From Blastocatellia bacterium (GTDB taxonomy: Bacteria; Acidobacteriota; Blastocatellia; Chloracidobacteriales; JADJPF01): 14,868 nucleotides of DNA. The translations under genes and the position numbers were made by a program. Location: positions 1-14,868 of the forward strand of contig JAEUQL010000034.1 of the NCBI GenBank assembly GCA_016789295.1. Direction: 5' to 3'. The notes under the pieces are model-generated. The model saw only the letters and a list, made by a program, of their open reading frames with translations. It had not been told where the DNA came from and did not search any database. Shown here one piece after another: positions 1 through 7,114 of this stretch (position 1 is the first letter of the stretch; every line of letters starts with the position of its first letter).

Positions 1-706
1 CTGCAGCAATTCTTTCAAGACCCATCCCAGTGTCTACAGAAGGTTTTGGAAGTGGAGTAAGCGTCTTTGTCGCATCTCGGTTAAATTGCATAAAAACCAA
101 GTTCCATATCTCTATGCAGTCATCACCTGTGCCATTAACCATGTCTGCTCTTTGTTGAGATAGATCGTCACCCATATAGTAGTGAATCTCTGTGCAAGGA
201 CCACAAGGCCCTGTTTCTCCCATCTGCCAAAAATTGTCTTTTTCACCAAAACGGAGAATACGGGACTCAGGTGCTCCAACCTTCTTCCAAAGCTCTATTG
301 CTTCATCATCATCTTTATAGACAGTGAACCAGAGCCTCTCCAGAGGTAGCCCCAACTCTTTAACAAGTAGATCCCAAGCATAGACTATGGCTTCCTCTTT
401 GAAATAGTCACCAAAAGAGAAATTACCAAGCATCTCAAAGAATGTATGGTGGCGAGCTGTCTTACCTACCTCTTCAAGATCGTTATGCTTTCCACCTGCC
501 CTAATACATTTTTGGGATGAGACGGCTCTGCTGTAGTCTCGCTTTTCTGCTCCCAAAAATACATCCTTAAACTGGTTCATACCAGCATTTGTGAAAAGAA
601 GTGTTGGATCGTTTGCAGGTAGTAGAGGAGAACTCTTTACTACTCTGTGGCCATTATTTTGAAAAAAATCGAGGAATTTCTGTCTTAGCTCTTGTCCCGT
701 TAACAT
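1..706 (-). CDS. alaS: Alanyl-tRNA synthetase, N-terminal part (cut by window edge)
   Basis: AlaRS charges tRNA-Ala with alanine in the cytoplasm. The 235 visible residues run from the start codon into the class II catalytic core and are cut off by the left window edge, so the rest of the catalytic core, tRNA-binding, editing and C-Ala domains lie outside. Seen directly: the opening LRQKFLDFF, then NDPTLLFTNAGMNQFKD (about residues 32-48), the motif-2 region RAGGKHNDLE and RHHTFFEMLGNFSFGDYF (69-102), DNFWQMGETGPCGPCTEI (157-174) and VDTGMGLERIAA (224-235). These match bacterial AlaRS almost residue for residue. The ATG at 706 is preceded by AGGAAG with a 9-nt spacer and fits the usual N-terminus. 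It follows the GNAT gene on the same strand after a 106-nt gap that may hold its own promoter. No frameshift is seen. Confidence 0.98.
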   Translation of the reverse strand, partial: MLTGQELRQKFLDFFQNNGHRVVKSSPLLPANDPTLLFTNAGMNQFKDVFLGAEKRDYSRAVSSQKCIRAGGKHNDLEEVGKTARHHTFFEMLGNFSFGDYFKEEAIVYAWDLLVKELGLPLERLWFTVYKDDDEAIELWKKVGAPESRILRFGEKDNFWQMGETGPCGPCTEIHYYMGDDLSQQRADMVNGTGDDCIEIWNLVFMQFNRDATKTLTPLPKPSVDTGMGLERIAA

Positions 707-766
707 TATTATATTCTTCCTAAGTATTCAGTCTCTAAACTAGAGTGGCTTTTACAAAAAGCATTT

Positions 767-795
767 AGCCTATCCCAATCAAAAACAGATTTCAA
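767..795 (-). promoter_or_regulatory. Possible sigma-70 promoter for alaS
   Basis: On the minus strand, TTGAAA (790-795) and TAGGCT (767-772) are separated by exactly 17 nt. The -35 is good and the -10 weak (3 of 6). It would start transcription near 760, within the palindrome GCTTTT-TGT-AAAAGC (748-762). The gap otherwise holds a second 5-bp hairpin at 733-745. This is a consensus match only. Confidence 0.3.
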
Positions 796-812
796 GGCTA
801 CAGTCGCTACTG

Positions 813-1643
813 TTAAACCGCTCTGGCGAGACGCCATTTTACACGGGTGTAAGCAATGCGGAAGCCTTGCCGTTCAGCATTTCTTTGTGAAACGCTCCCA
901 GGTTGTGCACAAACCATTGCTATATCACAACCTTGCTCTACAGCATAGTTTAACCGACTGTTTAGAAGAGCCTGTTGTGCTCCTTGTCTTCGTCCTTCTA
1001 CAATAGTGCTGGCTCCTGCAAGTAGTGCAACCCCATTGAAGATTCCCACTGCACCAGTGGCAATTGGTTGACCTTCAAGTTCTGCAATAAAAGATAATGC
1101 ACCACGTCTTTTAGCACTTACTTGTGCTAGATCAAACATGAGATCGGCATATTCTGTAAACTCACTCCAACCTTTTGCTGATGTTGCAGCCCAAAGATCC
1201 TGTTCAGACTCTTCTATCAGCCGTACTTGAATATTACTTGAGACTTCCAGCATAGGATTATGGCTAATTGGGCGAAACATTACACTTGTAAATTCTATTG
1301 GCTGATAACCTCTATTGTTCAGTAACGGAAGCAATGTAAGATCAGCCAAAGGACTAACTTCATGAAAAATAGGTGCAGACAGGCTGTTATAAAAATCTTC
1401 TATCAAACCGATCTCTTGCTCTGTAATGGACCCAAAGATGCCCAGTCCGAATGTCTGTGTTAGAGGTGAAGTAAGCCCATCGTACATTGCATATGCACCA
1501 GCAACTTCGATCCATTGGGCATTACTATCTGGAAAAATCTTAGCTCTAGCTTCAACCATCTCTGCATTAACTTGTGCTTCGGTTCTTTCAAGACGACGAG
1601 CAAGATTTAGATCCACAAAAGGGAATTCTTCTACTTTAATCAT
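813..1643 (-). CDS. GNAT-family N-acetyltransferase
   Basis: Predicted cytoplasmic acetyl-CoA-dependent acetyltransferase of unknown substrate, 276 aa. The C-terminal domain (about 138-275) is a GNAT fold. It has strand IAELEGQPIATGAVGIF (186-202), the acetyl-CoA-binding motif A segment with EGRRQGAQQALLNSRL (216-231), and the closing AQPGSVSQRNAERQGF (246-261) followed by a last strand. The N-terminal half (about 45-127) also ends in an LLNNRGY...FTSVMFRPI pattern that resembles the end of a GNAT fold but has no clear motif A. It may be a degenerate second GNAT domain, as in other two-domain members of about 280 aa. The ATG at 1643 has AAGG with a 9-nt spacer. It lies 21 nt after the zinc-ribbon gene, so the two are probably co-transcribed. 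That neighbour gives no hint of the substrate. Confidence 0.85.
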   Translation of the reverse strand: MIKVEEFPFVDLNLARRLERTEAQVNAEMVEARAKIFPDSNAQWIEVAGAYAMYDGLTSPLTQTFGLGIFGSITEQEIGLIEDFYNSLSAPIFHEVSPLADLTLLPLLNNRGYQPIEFTSVMFRPISHNPMLEVSSNIQVRLIEESEQDLWAATSAKGWSEFTEYADLMFDLAQVSAKRRGALSFIAELEGQPIATGAVGIFNGVALLAGASTIVEGRRQGAQQALLNSRLNYAVEQGCDIAMVCAQPGSVSQRNAERQGFRIAYTRVKWRLARAV

Positions 1644-1664
1644 TATTTTTAGCCTTCAAAATTA

Positions 1665-2117
1665 CTACTTCTTATCAAGAAAAACTCTTTCTGTGACACC
1701 AACTATAGCTTGCAGGACTACACTTACGAGAAAAATCAACAAAAAGCCAACAAATATTCTGTACGCAAAAATTGCAGAAGTTACAAAGTTCAGTATTGTT
1801 CCTATTACTGGAACGTTTCGCAGTAAAAAGTTGAGCATAGTAGCAAGAATCGATCCTACAAGACCTAGCCAGCTAACAATAGACATATATCCTGCTGCTC
1901 TGTTTACTAGCATAATTTTACTTCTATGCTGATTAATTAGACTGCTAAGAGCGTCAGAATGGAAATTGAAACCTAGTACTTTGGTAGTTGAAGAAGTTTT
2001 TTCAGCCAGCGTACCACATCGCAGACATTCCCCTGTTTGAGGATTGAACATATCGGTTTGATGGCATATTTCACAACGCTTTGGTGGTTTTTCGGCTTTG
2101 ATTTGAATCCCAGGCAT
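1665..2117 (-). CDS. Small zinc-ribbon membrane protein, unknown function
   Basis: Not recognised as a named family. It encodes 150 aa from the ATG at 2117; a TTG two codons upstream (2123) would add two residues. The N-terminus has two CxxC pairs (Cys15/18 and Cys31/34, counted from the ATG) spaced as in a short zinc ribbon. A polar linker follows, then two hydrophobic stretches at about 77-99 and 105-139, which suggests two membrane helices or one plus a hairpin. The protein ends in a short charged tail. The likely arrangement is a cytosolic zinc ribbon anchored to the inner membrane. It is followed after 21 nt by the GNAT gene. No clear Shine-Dalgarno precedes the ATG, but a TATACT box lies 7 nt upstream, so translation may be leaderless. 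Length and composition look like a real conserved gene, but the function is unknown. Confidence 0.75.
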   Translation of the reverse strand: MPGIQIKAEKPPKRCEICHQTDMFNPQTGECLRCGTLAEKTSSTTKVLGFNFHSDALSSLINQHRSKIMLVNRAAGYMSIVSWLGLVGSILATMLNFLLRNVPVIGTILNFVTSAIFAYRIFVGFLLIFLVSVVLQAIVGVTERVFLDKK

Positions 2118-2123
2118 AGCCAA

Positions 2124-2129
2124 AGTATA
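2124..2129 (-). promoter_or_regulatory. Candidate -10 box for the zinc-ribbon/GNAT pair
   Basis: TATACT on the minus strand (5 of 6 to TATAAT) ends 6 nt before the ATG at 2117, so initiation would fall at or next to the A of the start codon. No convincing -35 is found at 16-18 nt. The 119-bp gap from 2118 to 2237 holds no other clear signal and no strong terminator for the upstream gene. Confidence 0.3.
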
Positions 2130-2237
2130 GCAACTAAAAGTCTACTAGATCGACATTTTTTTAAACCAGTCTGGCATCATTCTTATTTTTCTATCATTCA
2201 ATAGCAGACATTTTATCAACTTTAAACTTTCAGCTTT

Positions 2238-2765
2238 TCACTTTATAACTTCATAGTAAAGCCACACTACACCATTTTCATATGTTTTACTTTGTGTTAA
2301 TTTCAAATCAGTCTGTTTGATATTATCAGAAAAGAGTGGGATACCAGAACCCATCAGAAATGGGTTTATTTTCAAGATAATCTCATCTATTAGCCCTTCA
2401 TTAAAGAAAGTTGCTGCCAGCTCTGCACCGCCACAAAGGTATATATCTTTACCAGTTTCATTCTTTAACGCTGCCACTACTGCAGACACATTCTCTGAAA
2501 CAAGCTGGATATTCTCATTTGGAAGTTGGGTAATTGTCCGCGAAAAGAGGTACTGTTTCATTGTAGGATAAGGATTAGTTACACCAAACTTTAACCCTAC
2601 TTCATAGGTTTTACGTCCCATTAAAGCTACATCAAAGGAATCTTTTAAGGAAGTTAAGTAGTCATTTATATGCTCACCTTCCGTCAGAAAACCATCAAAT
2701 GAACCATCTTTATGAGCAATAAATCCATCTACACTACAAGCAACAAAATATTTTAATTTTCGCAT
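2238..2765 (-). CDS. Dihydrofolate reductase-like / RibD C-terminal domain protein
   Basis: Single-domain protein of 175 aa from the RibD-C/DHFR-like superfamily (YyaP/YwjB type), a predicted NADPH-dependent reductase in the cytoplasm. Seen directly (numbering from the ATG): the opening strand RKLKYFVACSVDGFIA, LMGRKTYE (48-55), a YLFSRT segment (72-77), IYLCGGAELAATFF (108-121), GLIDEI (124-129) and NPFLMGSGIPLF (134-145). This is the full set expected for the family. These proteins are usually not the main folate enzyme, and true riboflavin RibD would carry a deaminase domain that is absent here, so the substrate is unknown. An in-frame TTG at 2774 has a better-spaced AGGGG upstream (5 nt, against 14 nt for the ATG), but relatives normally begin MRK, so I chose the ATG. 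It starts 11 nt after the helical-repeat gene and is probably in its operon. Confidence 0.88.
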   Translation of the reverse strand: MRKLKYFVACSVDGFIAHKDGSFDGFLTEGEHINDYLTSLKDSFDVALMGRKTYEVGLKFGVTNPYPTMKQYLFSRTITQLPNENIQLVSENVSAVVAALKNETGKDIYLCGGAELAATFFNEGLIDEIILKINPFLMGSGIPLFSDNIKQTDLKLTQSKTYENGVVWLYYEVIK

Positions 2766-2776
2766 GTTAGACAAAA

Positions 2777-3907
2777 CTACCCCTGTCGCTGCATAACAAG
2801 TCGATTAGCCATTGTACGAAGAATATCTGGAACCCCTTTATTTTTAGATAAAGTCTTCAAGTCTTTATTTTGCAATCTTTTGAGAAAATCCATAGAATAG
2901 TTCAATGGAGTACGTGGGTTGCATACCAAGTTATGCATTATAGAATAGCTACTTATCCAGGCACGATTCATACAGATGATACGCAAAACCTCTTCACTAA
3001 TACCTTTGATCTTAGAAACAGCTTCTACTTCAGCATCAGTAATTTTCGGATTTTTCAGTACAGCAGAAGAGACAAGTTTGTTTGAATCTCTAACAAGAAT
3101 CATTCTTACTTCACGATTCCCTTTAAGACCAACAAATATACGCTCTTTAACAGTCATTGATGCTAGCAGTTTGTATATAGACCGGCGTTCATTGTCTATC
3201 GCTTCTCCTTCACTCTCAAATTCAAAAAGGATTCGCTTAAGCTCTGCTTCTGGATCTATCGGTTCAGCATCACCATTTTCTATCTTCTGTTTAGTGTCAG
3301 ACTCAAATTCTGAAAGTACCTGCTGAAACTCATCTTCAGATATCTCAATACCTAGTGCTTGAGAGACTCTGGCACGAGCTTTCATCTCTTCAGCAACACG
3401 AGATGCACCTAGTTCTTTCTCAAAAAATTCTACTTTAACTTCACGTGCACGCCTTTCAGCTTCTGGTGTACGAACAGGGTTGATCAGGATGTTATCTATA
3501 ATAGCCGAGTAGCGAATCATTCGCTGCTGGTTTATGGTGATAGCTTCAAGCAACGAACCTTGCAAAGGTCTTCCTGCTAGATATGCAATCGCTTCGTCAG
3601 GAGTAGTTTCATTGAGAATAACGGCTTCAAGAAGCTCATAACTACACTTTGACCAAACGCTTAGAAAACTGAGTGTAGTAGCTGAAGTAGCCTGGTTTTG
3701 TGCAATTGGTAGTAGAGAGTTTGGTTCAAAAGTATCAAAAGTTGCTTGTGCAGCAGTCTTTACATCGTCTTCTGGATCTTGAAATAGAAGCAGAAGTACC
3801 TCAACCATATCCTCTTGTGCTAAAGGGAGCATTCCACGTGCTGCTGCTAGACGAGCAGGCTTGGGCGCATTTCCAGATTTTATTGCTGTAATAACTGGAT
3901 TAGACAT
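2777..3907 (-). CDS. Helical-repeat (HEAT-like) protein, uncharacterised
   Basis: 376-aa soluble, all-alpha protein with no signal peptide or membrane segment. The N-terminal third (about 20-110) reads as HEAT-like helices (LLLLFQDPEDDVKTAA). The middle (150-240) is strongly charged and probably coiled or disordered. The C-terminal third (about 246-372) is the most family-like part: a KERIFVGLKGNREVRMILVR segment (254-273), then helical units marked by recurring Asn-Pro/Asn-x-x-Pro turns (NPKIT 286, NPRTP 330, NKGVP 356). The same Asn...Thr-Pro turn occurs at 99 and 143, so the protein may be one long solenoid interrupted by the charged segment. I recall similar C-termini in uncharacterised Acidobacteriota, Myxococcota and Desulfobacterota proteins, but no function. 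The ATG at 3907 abuts an (AT)n run, with only a weak AGAG as ribosome site. It is first of a probable operon with the reductase gene. Confidence 0.85.
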   Translation of the reverse strand: MSNPVITAIKSGNAPKPARLAAARGMLPLAQEDMVEVLLLLFQDPEDDVKTAAQATFDTFEPNSLLPIAQNQATSATTLSFLSVWSKCSYELLEAVILNETTPDEAIAYLAGRPLQGSLLEAITINQQRMIRYSAIIDNILINPVRTPEAERRAREVKVEFFEKELGASRVAEEMKARARVSQALGIEISEDEFQQVLSEFESDTKQKIENGDAEPIDPEAELKRILFEFESEGEAIDNERRSIYKLLASMTVKERIFVGLKGNREVRMILVRDSNKLVSSAVLKNPKITDAEVEAVSKIKGISEEVLRIICMNRAWISSYSIMHNLVCNPRTPLNYSMDFLKRLQNKDLKTLSKNKGVPDILRTMANRLVMQRQG

Positions 3908-3952
3908 ATATATATACTCTATTTATTTTGGGACTTAAGTGAAAGCTTTAAA

Positions 3953-3992
3953 GAGGTTCAAAGCAGGGATGGAGGCTTTTGCTTTGAACCTC
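3953..3992 (-). terminator. Probable intrinsic terminator of secA
   Basis: A perfect 12-bp inverted repeat (GAGGTTCAAAGC at 3953-3964, GCTTTGAACCTC at 3981-3992) with a 16-nt loop begins 18 nt past the secA stop. Read on the minus strand it is followed by only a short T stretch (CTCTTTAAAG). The position fits a terminator. The weak U-tract means it could instead be an mRNA 3' stabilising hairpin. Confidence 0.6.
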
Positions 3993-4010
3993 AAAATACT
4001 GTTTCTGTGG

Positions 4011-6713
4011 TTAAACTTCATTTATTCCACAGCATTTTTTATACTTCTTCCCTGAATTGCATGGGCAAGGATCGTTACGACCTATCTTGGGAGAAGTGTG
4101 AACTACAGTTTTTGGTTTGGCAGGCTCTACGTCTGTGCCAGCCGCCAGTGCTGAAGCATTTGCTTTCGTGAAGTTTACAGCAATTCTACGTTTTGGTTGA
4201 ACTGGTGGAGGTGGTGGCATAGGTTGCTGCTCTTCTCTAACAAAACGTATGTTGAATAGAATTCGAACTGACTCTTCGTCTATTCTATCAACCATCTCAT
4301 TAAAAAGATCCCTCGACTCCTTCTTGTACTCAACTAGAGGATCTTTCTGTGCATAGCCACGCAGTCCTATTCCCTCTTTCAGGTGATCAATGTTGAGAAG
4401 ATGGTCTTTCCACTGCTGATCGACTACTTCAAGCATGATCATTCTCTCGTAGTGTCTTAAGAATTCAGCTCCACTAAGCTTCTCTTTCTCTTCGTAACGC
4501 TCCCTGAGTTTTGGCCACAACTCCTTCTTGATCTCTTCCGCTCCCATTTCTTCAAGGTTCAGCTCTTCTGCATCCGTATCGAAACCATAAACGTCACGTA
4601 TCTTGATATGCAAACCTTCAAAACTCCACTCACTTGGATCGAGATCGTGGCCTACATACTGATCCACAAGGTCATAGAAGAGATCCTCGGCAATGTGAAT
4701 AAACTGCCGATTCTCGGAATTCTCAAGCAGTTCGTTACGCAACTTGTAGATAGTTTCTCGCTGACGATTCATCACATCGTCATATTCAAGCAGATGTTTA
4801 CGAGTAGAGAAGTTATGAGCTTCAACCGATTTCTGTGCACCTTCTATTCGTTTGCTTACAATCCTGCTTTCAATAGCAACACCTTTCTCCATACCGAGTG
4901 TAAGCATCAGGTTCTTTACTTTATCACCACCAAAAATTCTCATTAGATCGTCTTCTAATGATAGGTAGAAGCGTGAAGAGCCTGGGTCGCCTTGACGACC
5001 AGCACGACCGCGAAGCTGATTGTCAATACGGCGAGACTCGTGTCTCTCTGTACCAATGATGTGTAAACCCCCAAGAGCTACAACCTCTTCGTGCTCTGCT
5101 TCTGTAATCTTTTTAGCAGTTTCAAGAGCTTCTTTGAACTGCTCAGGAGTTGCAAGGTCTGGATTTATCTCTTGCTTCTTGAGAAATTCTTTGGCTAATG
5201 CTTCTGAATTTCCACCTAGTAGAATGTCTGTACCACGACCAGCCATATTTGTTGCTATAGTCACTGCTCCTTTGCGCCCTGCTTGTGCAATGATGTCGGC
5301 TTCACGGGCAGCATTTTCAGGCTTTGCATTGAGTACATTGTGTGTGATGTTTAGCTTCTTGAGTCTTCGAGAGAGCATTTCTGAACTCTCAACCGAAACA
5401 GTACCTACAAGAATTGGTTGGCCATTCTTATGAACCTCGGAAATCTCTTCTACAACAGCATCCCACTTCTCTTCGGCTGTACGATATATAACATCAGAAC
5501 TATCTTTCCTTATCATCGGTCTGTGTGTTGGAATTACACATACGTCAAGGTTGTAGATCTTTGCAAATTCTGCTGCTTCGGTTTCGGCTGTACCAGTCAT
5601 ACCAGCCAGTTTTTTGTACATGCGGAAGTAATTCTGTAGTGTGATTGTTGCAAGAGTTTGTGTTTCACGCTCTATCTTTACACCCTCTTTTGCTTCAACA
5701 GCTTGGTGTAGACCATCAGACCAACGACGGCCAGGCATGATACGACCTGTAAACTCATCGACAATGATCACTTCACCTTCTTTGACAATATAATTTTTGT
5801 CTAAGTGATAGAGTGTATGTGCTTTAAGTGCTTGATTGAGGCAGTGAAGGATTTCAATATTTGAAGGATCGTATAGATTACCACAACCCAAAAGTTTTTC
5901 TGCTTTTTCAATACCCTCTTCAGTCAAAGAGGCTGTATGAGCCTTTTCGTCTACTTGGAAATCGGTCTCTTTTGTAAGCTTTGGAATGATGTCGTTTGCT
6001 ATGTGATATTTGTCTGTGGTGTCATCTGAAGCACCAGAAATTATAAGCGGAGTTCTTGCTTCGTCTATCAAGATCGAGTCAACTTCGTCTACGATGGCGA
6101 AGTTGTGGCCTCGCTGAACACGTGTTGAGAGGTCAAATTTCATATTGTCTCTCAGATAGTCGAAGCCAAACTCGTTGTTTGTCCCGTAGGTGATGTCTGC
6201 TTTGTAAGCTTCCTGGCGTTTGAAATCATCTAGGTCGTGCTGAATACACCCAACTGTCAAACCAAGAAATTTGTGTATCCTACCCATCCATTCCGAATCG
6301 CGTTTGGCAAGATAGTCATTGACGGTGACTACGTGCACGCCTTTGCCTTCAAGTGCGTTGAGGTATGCAGGCAGGGTTGATACAAGAGTCTTACCTTCAC
6401 CAGTTCTCATTTCAGAGATCACTCCCTCGTGAAGAGCCATTCCACCTATCATCTGAACATCGAAATGGCGCATTTCTGTCGTCCGTTTTGAAGCCTCACG
6501 AACAACTGCAAAAGCTTCTGGGAGTATGTCGTCAAGAGTAGCTCCGTTTTCGAGCTTTTGGCGAAACTCTGCCGTTTTGCCTTGCAAAGCATCGTCTGAA
6601 AGCTTTGAAATAGTCCCTTCTAGGTCGTTGATCTTAGCAACTATTGGCCATAGCTGCTTCAACTTGCGCTCGTTTGCACTACCAAAGATCTTGGTCAAAA
6701 TCTTGTTAAGCAT
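4011..6713 (-). CDS. secA: Preprotein translocase ATPase SecA
   Basis: SecA drives Sec-dependent protein export, pushing unfolded preproteins through SecYEG at the inner membrane by ATP hydrolysis. The 900-aa length is normal. Seen directly: Walker A region MRTGEGKT (102-109), the TYGTNNEFGFDYLRDNM segment (175-191), Walker B with VDEVDSILIDEARTPL (208-223), the FTGR/GRRWSDGLHQA region, and ATNMAGRGTDI and RGRAGRQGDPGSSRFYLS in NBD2. A proline-rich linker (PMPPPPPVQ) follows, and the C-terminus carries the SEC-C zinc motif CPCNSGKKYKKCC (Cys883/885/894/895), which in known SecA binds SecB and lipids. No key residue is missing. The ATG at 6713 gives the standard N-terminus, though the ribosome site is weak (purine-rich AGAAAAGAC). 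It is transcribed alone, between a promoter in the divergent region and the hairpin at 3953-3992. Immediate adjacency to dciA, here divergent, recalls secA neighbourhoods in many bacteria. Confidence 0.99.
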   Translation of the reverse strand: MLNKILTKIFGSANERKLKQLWPIVAKINDLEGTISKLSDDALQGKTAEFRQKLENGATLDDILPEAFAVVREASKRTTEMRHFDVQMIGGMALHEGVISEMRTGEGKTLVSTLPAYLNALEGKGVHVVTVNDYLAKRDSEWMGRIHKFLGLTVGCIQHDLDDFKRQEAYKADITYGTNNEFGFDYLRDNMKFDLSTRVQRGHNFAIVDEVDSILIDEARTPLIISGASDDTTDKYHIANDIIPKLTKETDFQVDEKAHTASLTEEGIEKAEKLLGCGNLYDPSNIEILHCLNQALKAHTLYHLDKNYIVKEGEVIIVDEFTGRIMPGRRWSDGLHQAVEAKEGVKIERETQTLATITLQNYFRMYKKLAGMTGTAETEAAEFAKIYNLDVCVIPTHRPMIRKDSSDVIYRTAEEKWDAVVEEISEVHKNGQPILVGTVSVESSEMLSRRLKKLNITHNVLNAKPENAAREADIIAQAGRKGAVTIATNMAGRGTDILLGGNSEALAKEFLKKQEINPDLATPEQFKEALETAKKITEAEHEEVVALGGLHIIGTERHESRRIDNQLRGRAGRQGDPGSSRFYLSLEDDLMRIFGGDKVKNLMLTLGMEKGVAIESRIVSKRIEGAQKSVEAHNFSTRKHLLEYDDVMNRQRETIYKLRNELLENSENRQFIHIAEDLFYDLVDQYVGHDLDPSEWSFEGLHIKIRDVYGFDTDAEELNLEEMGAEEIKKELWPKLRERYEEKEKLSGAEFLRHYERMIMLEVVDQQWKDHLLNIDHLKEGIGLRGYAQKDPLVEYKKESRDLFNEMVDRIDEESVRILFNIRFVREEQQPMPPPPPVQPKRRIAVNFTKANASALAAGTDVEPAKPKTVVHTSPKIGRNDPCPCNSGKKYKKCCGINEV

Positions 6714-6872
6714 ATAATTTGTCTTTTCTGTCTTTCTATTTTGAAATTATTCTCCAACTTAAACTGGGTTAAGCTGACTGAGTGCAAAAGCTCCAAGCCA
6801 TTCGACTTAAAGACCAGTTAACTTAAAGAGATATTGCCAAAGCAATTAGATATACTGCCGACAATCTTAGAA

Positions 6873-6901
6873 ATTTTATGAGAAGCAGCACACTCAGTCA
6901 A
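6873..6901 (-). promoter_or_regulatory. Likely sigma-70 promoter of secA
   Basis: On the minus strand TTGACT (6896-6901) is followed after exactly 17 nt by TAAAAT (6873-6878). Each box matches the consensus at 4-5 of 6 positions and the spacing is ideal, making this the best promoter in the window. Initiation near 6866 gives a secA leader of about 150 nt. Part of the -35 lies within the distal arm of the 10-bp inverted repeat. Confidence 0.65.
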
Positions 6902-7039
6902 GGAACAGATATATTTAGAACTCTTTAAGTTTTACTTATTCTTCCAGTAGTAAGTGCAAAGATGAAAACGACCCAATACTAAATTTAGATTTCGGAGATC
7001 GCAGCCTTTTTAGCCTGTGGTAAAGTGTGTTAAAAAGTC

Positions 7040-7067
7040 TTGGATCTCTTCTATAGTTTCATAAAAT
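7040..7067 (+). promoter_or_regulatory. Possible promoter of the dciA-TIR operon
   Basis: TTGGAT (7040-7045), 16 nt, TAAAAT (7062-7067). The -10 is good and the -35 partial. It would give a leader of about 40 nt. No better plus-strand pair was seen in the gap. Confidence 0.4.
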
Positions 7068-7084
7068 GGCTTTAGAGTTGATGA

Positions 7085-7110
7085 TGGTCTTCTTCAGACC
7101 AGAAGGTAGG
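7085..7110 (+). promoter_or_regulatory. Hairpin next to the dciA ribosome-binding site
   Basis: TGGTCT (7085-7090) and AGACCA (7096-7101) form a 6-bp stem with a 5-nt loop. It sits directly against the Shine-Dalgarno AAGGTAGG (7103-7110), which is 4 nt before the ATG. The stem does not cover the site itself but could affect ribosome access. Confidence 0.4.
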
Positions 7111-7114
7111 CTAA

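Larger units (their letters stand above)
6714..7114. other. 401-bp divergent control region between secA and dciA
   Basis: This gap between two divergent genes holds no convincing protein gene. It contains promoter candidates for both sides (separate entries). It also holds a 10-bp perfect inverted repeat, TGACTGAGTG (6775-6784) and CACTCAGTCA (6891-6900), and three copies of ACTTAAA (6757, 6805, 6821), the last two within ACTTAAAGA spaced 16 nt apart. A small hairpin CTTAA-N6-TTAAG lies at 6758-6773. On the minus strand an ATG at 6801 opens a 10-codon frame (MAWSFCTQSA) ending at 6769 inside that hairpin; it has no ribosome site and is probably chance. Confidence 0.6.

Noticed and set aside
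1..6. CTGCAG (PstI site) at the window start as a cloning junction
   Set aside because: The alaS reading frame continues normally to the edge and the opposite end has no matching site, so it is likely chance.
707..812. T-box riboswitch for alaS
   Set aside because: The 106-nt gap is too short, and no T-box core sequence or terminator/antiterminator pair is visible.
1426..1932. A 168-codon plus-strand frame antisense to the GNAT and zinc-ribbon genes
   Set aside because: It runs across two well-supported minus-strand genes and their junction, has no family-like sequence and no ribosome site. It is a shadow frame.
3906..3916. (AT)n run at the start of the helical-repeat gene
   Set aside because: Only 11 bp. 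It is common in AT-rich 5' ends; similar TATATG contexts precede secA and dnaE here.
6769..6801. 10-codon leader peptide (MAWSFCTQSA) upstream of secA
   Set aside because: No Shine-Dalgarno, very short, and no resemblance to the SecM arrest motif. It is mentioned only as part of the leader.
6714..7114. Small RNA gene (SRP, 6S or tmRNA) in the secA-dciA gap
   Set aside because: None of the conserved cores of these RNAs could be recognised on either strand. Only the inverted repeats were kept as observations.
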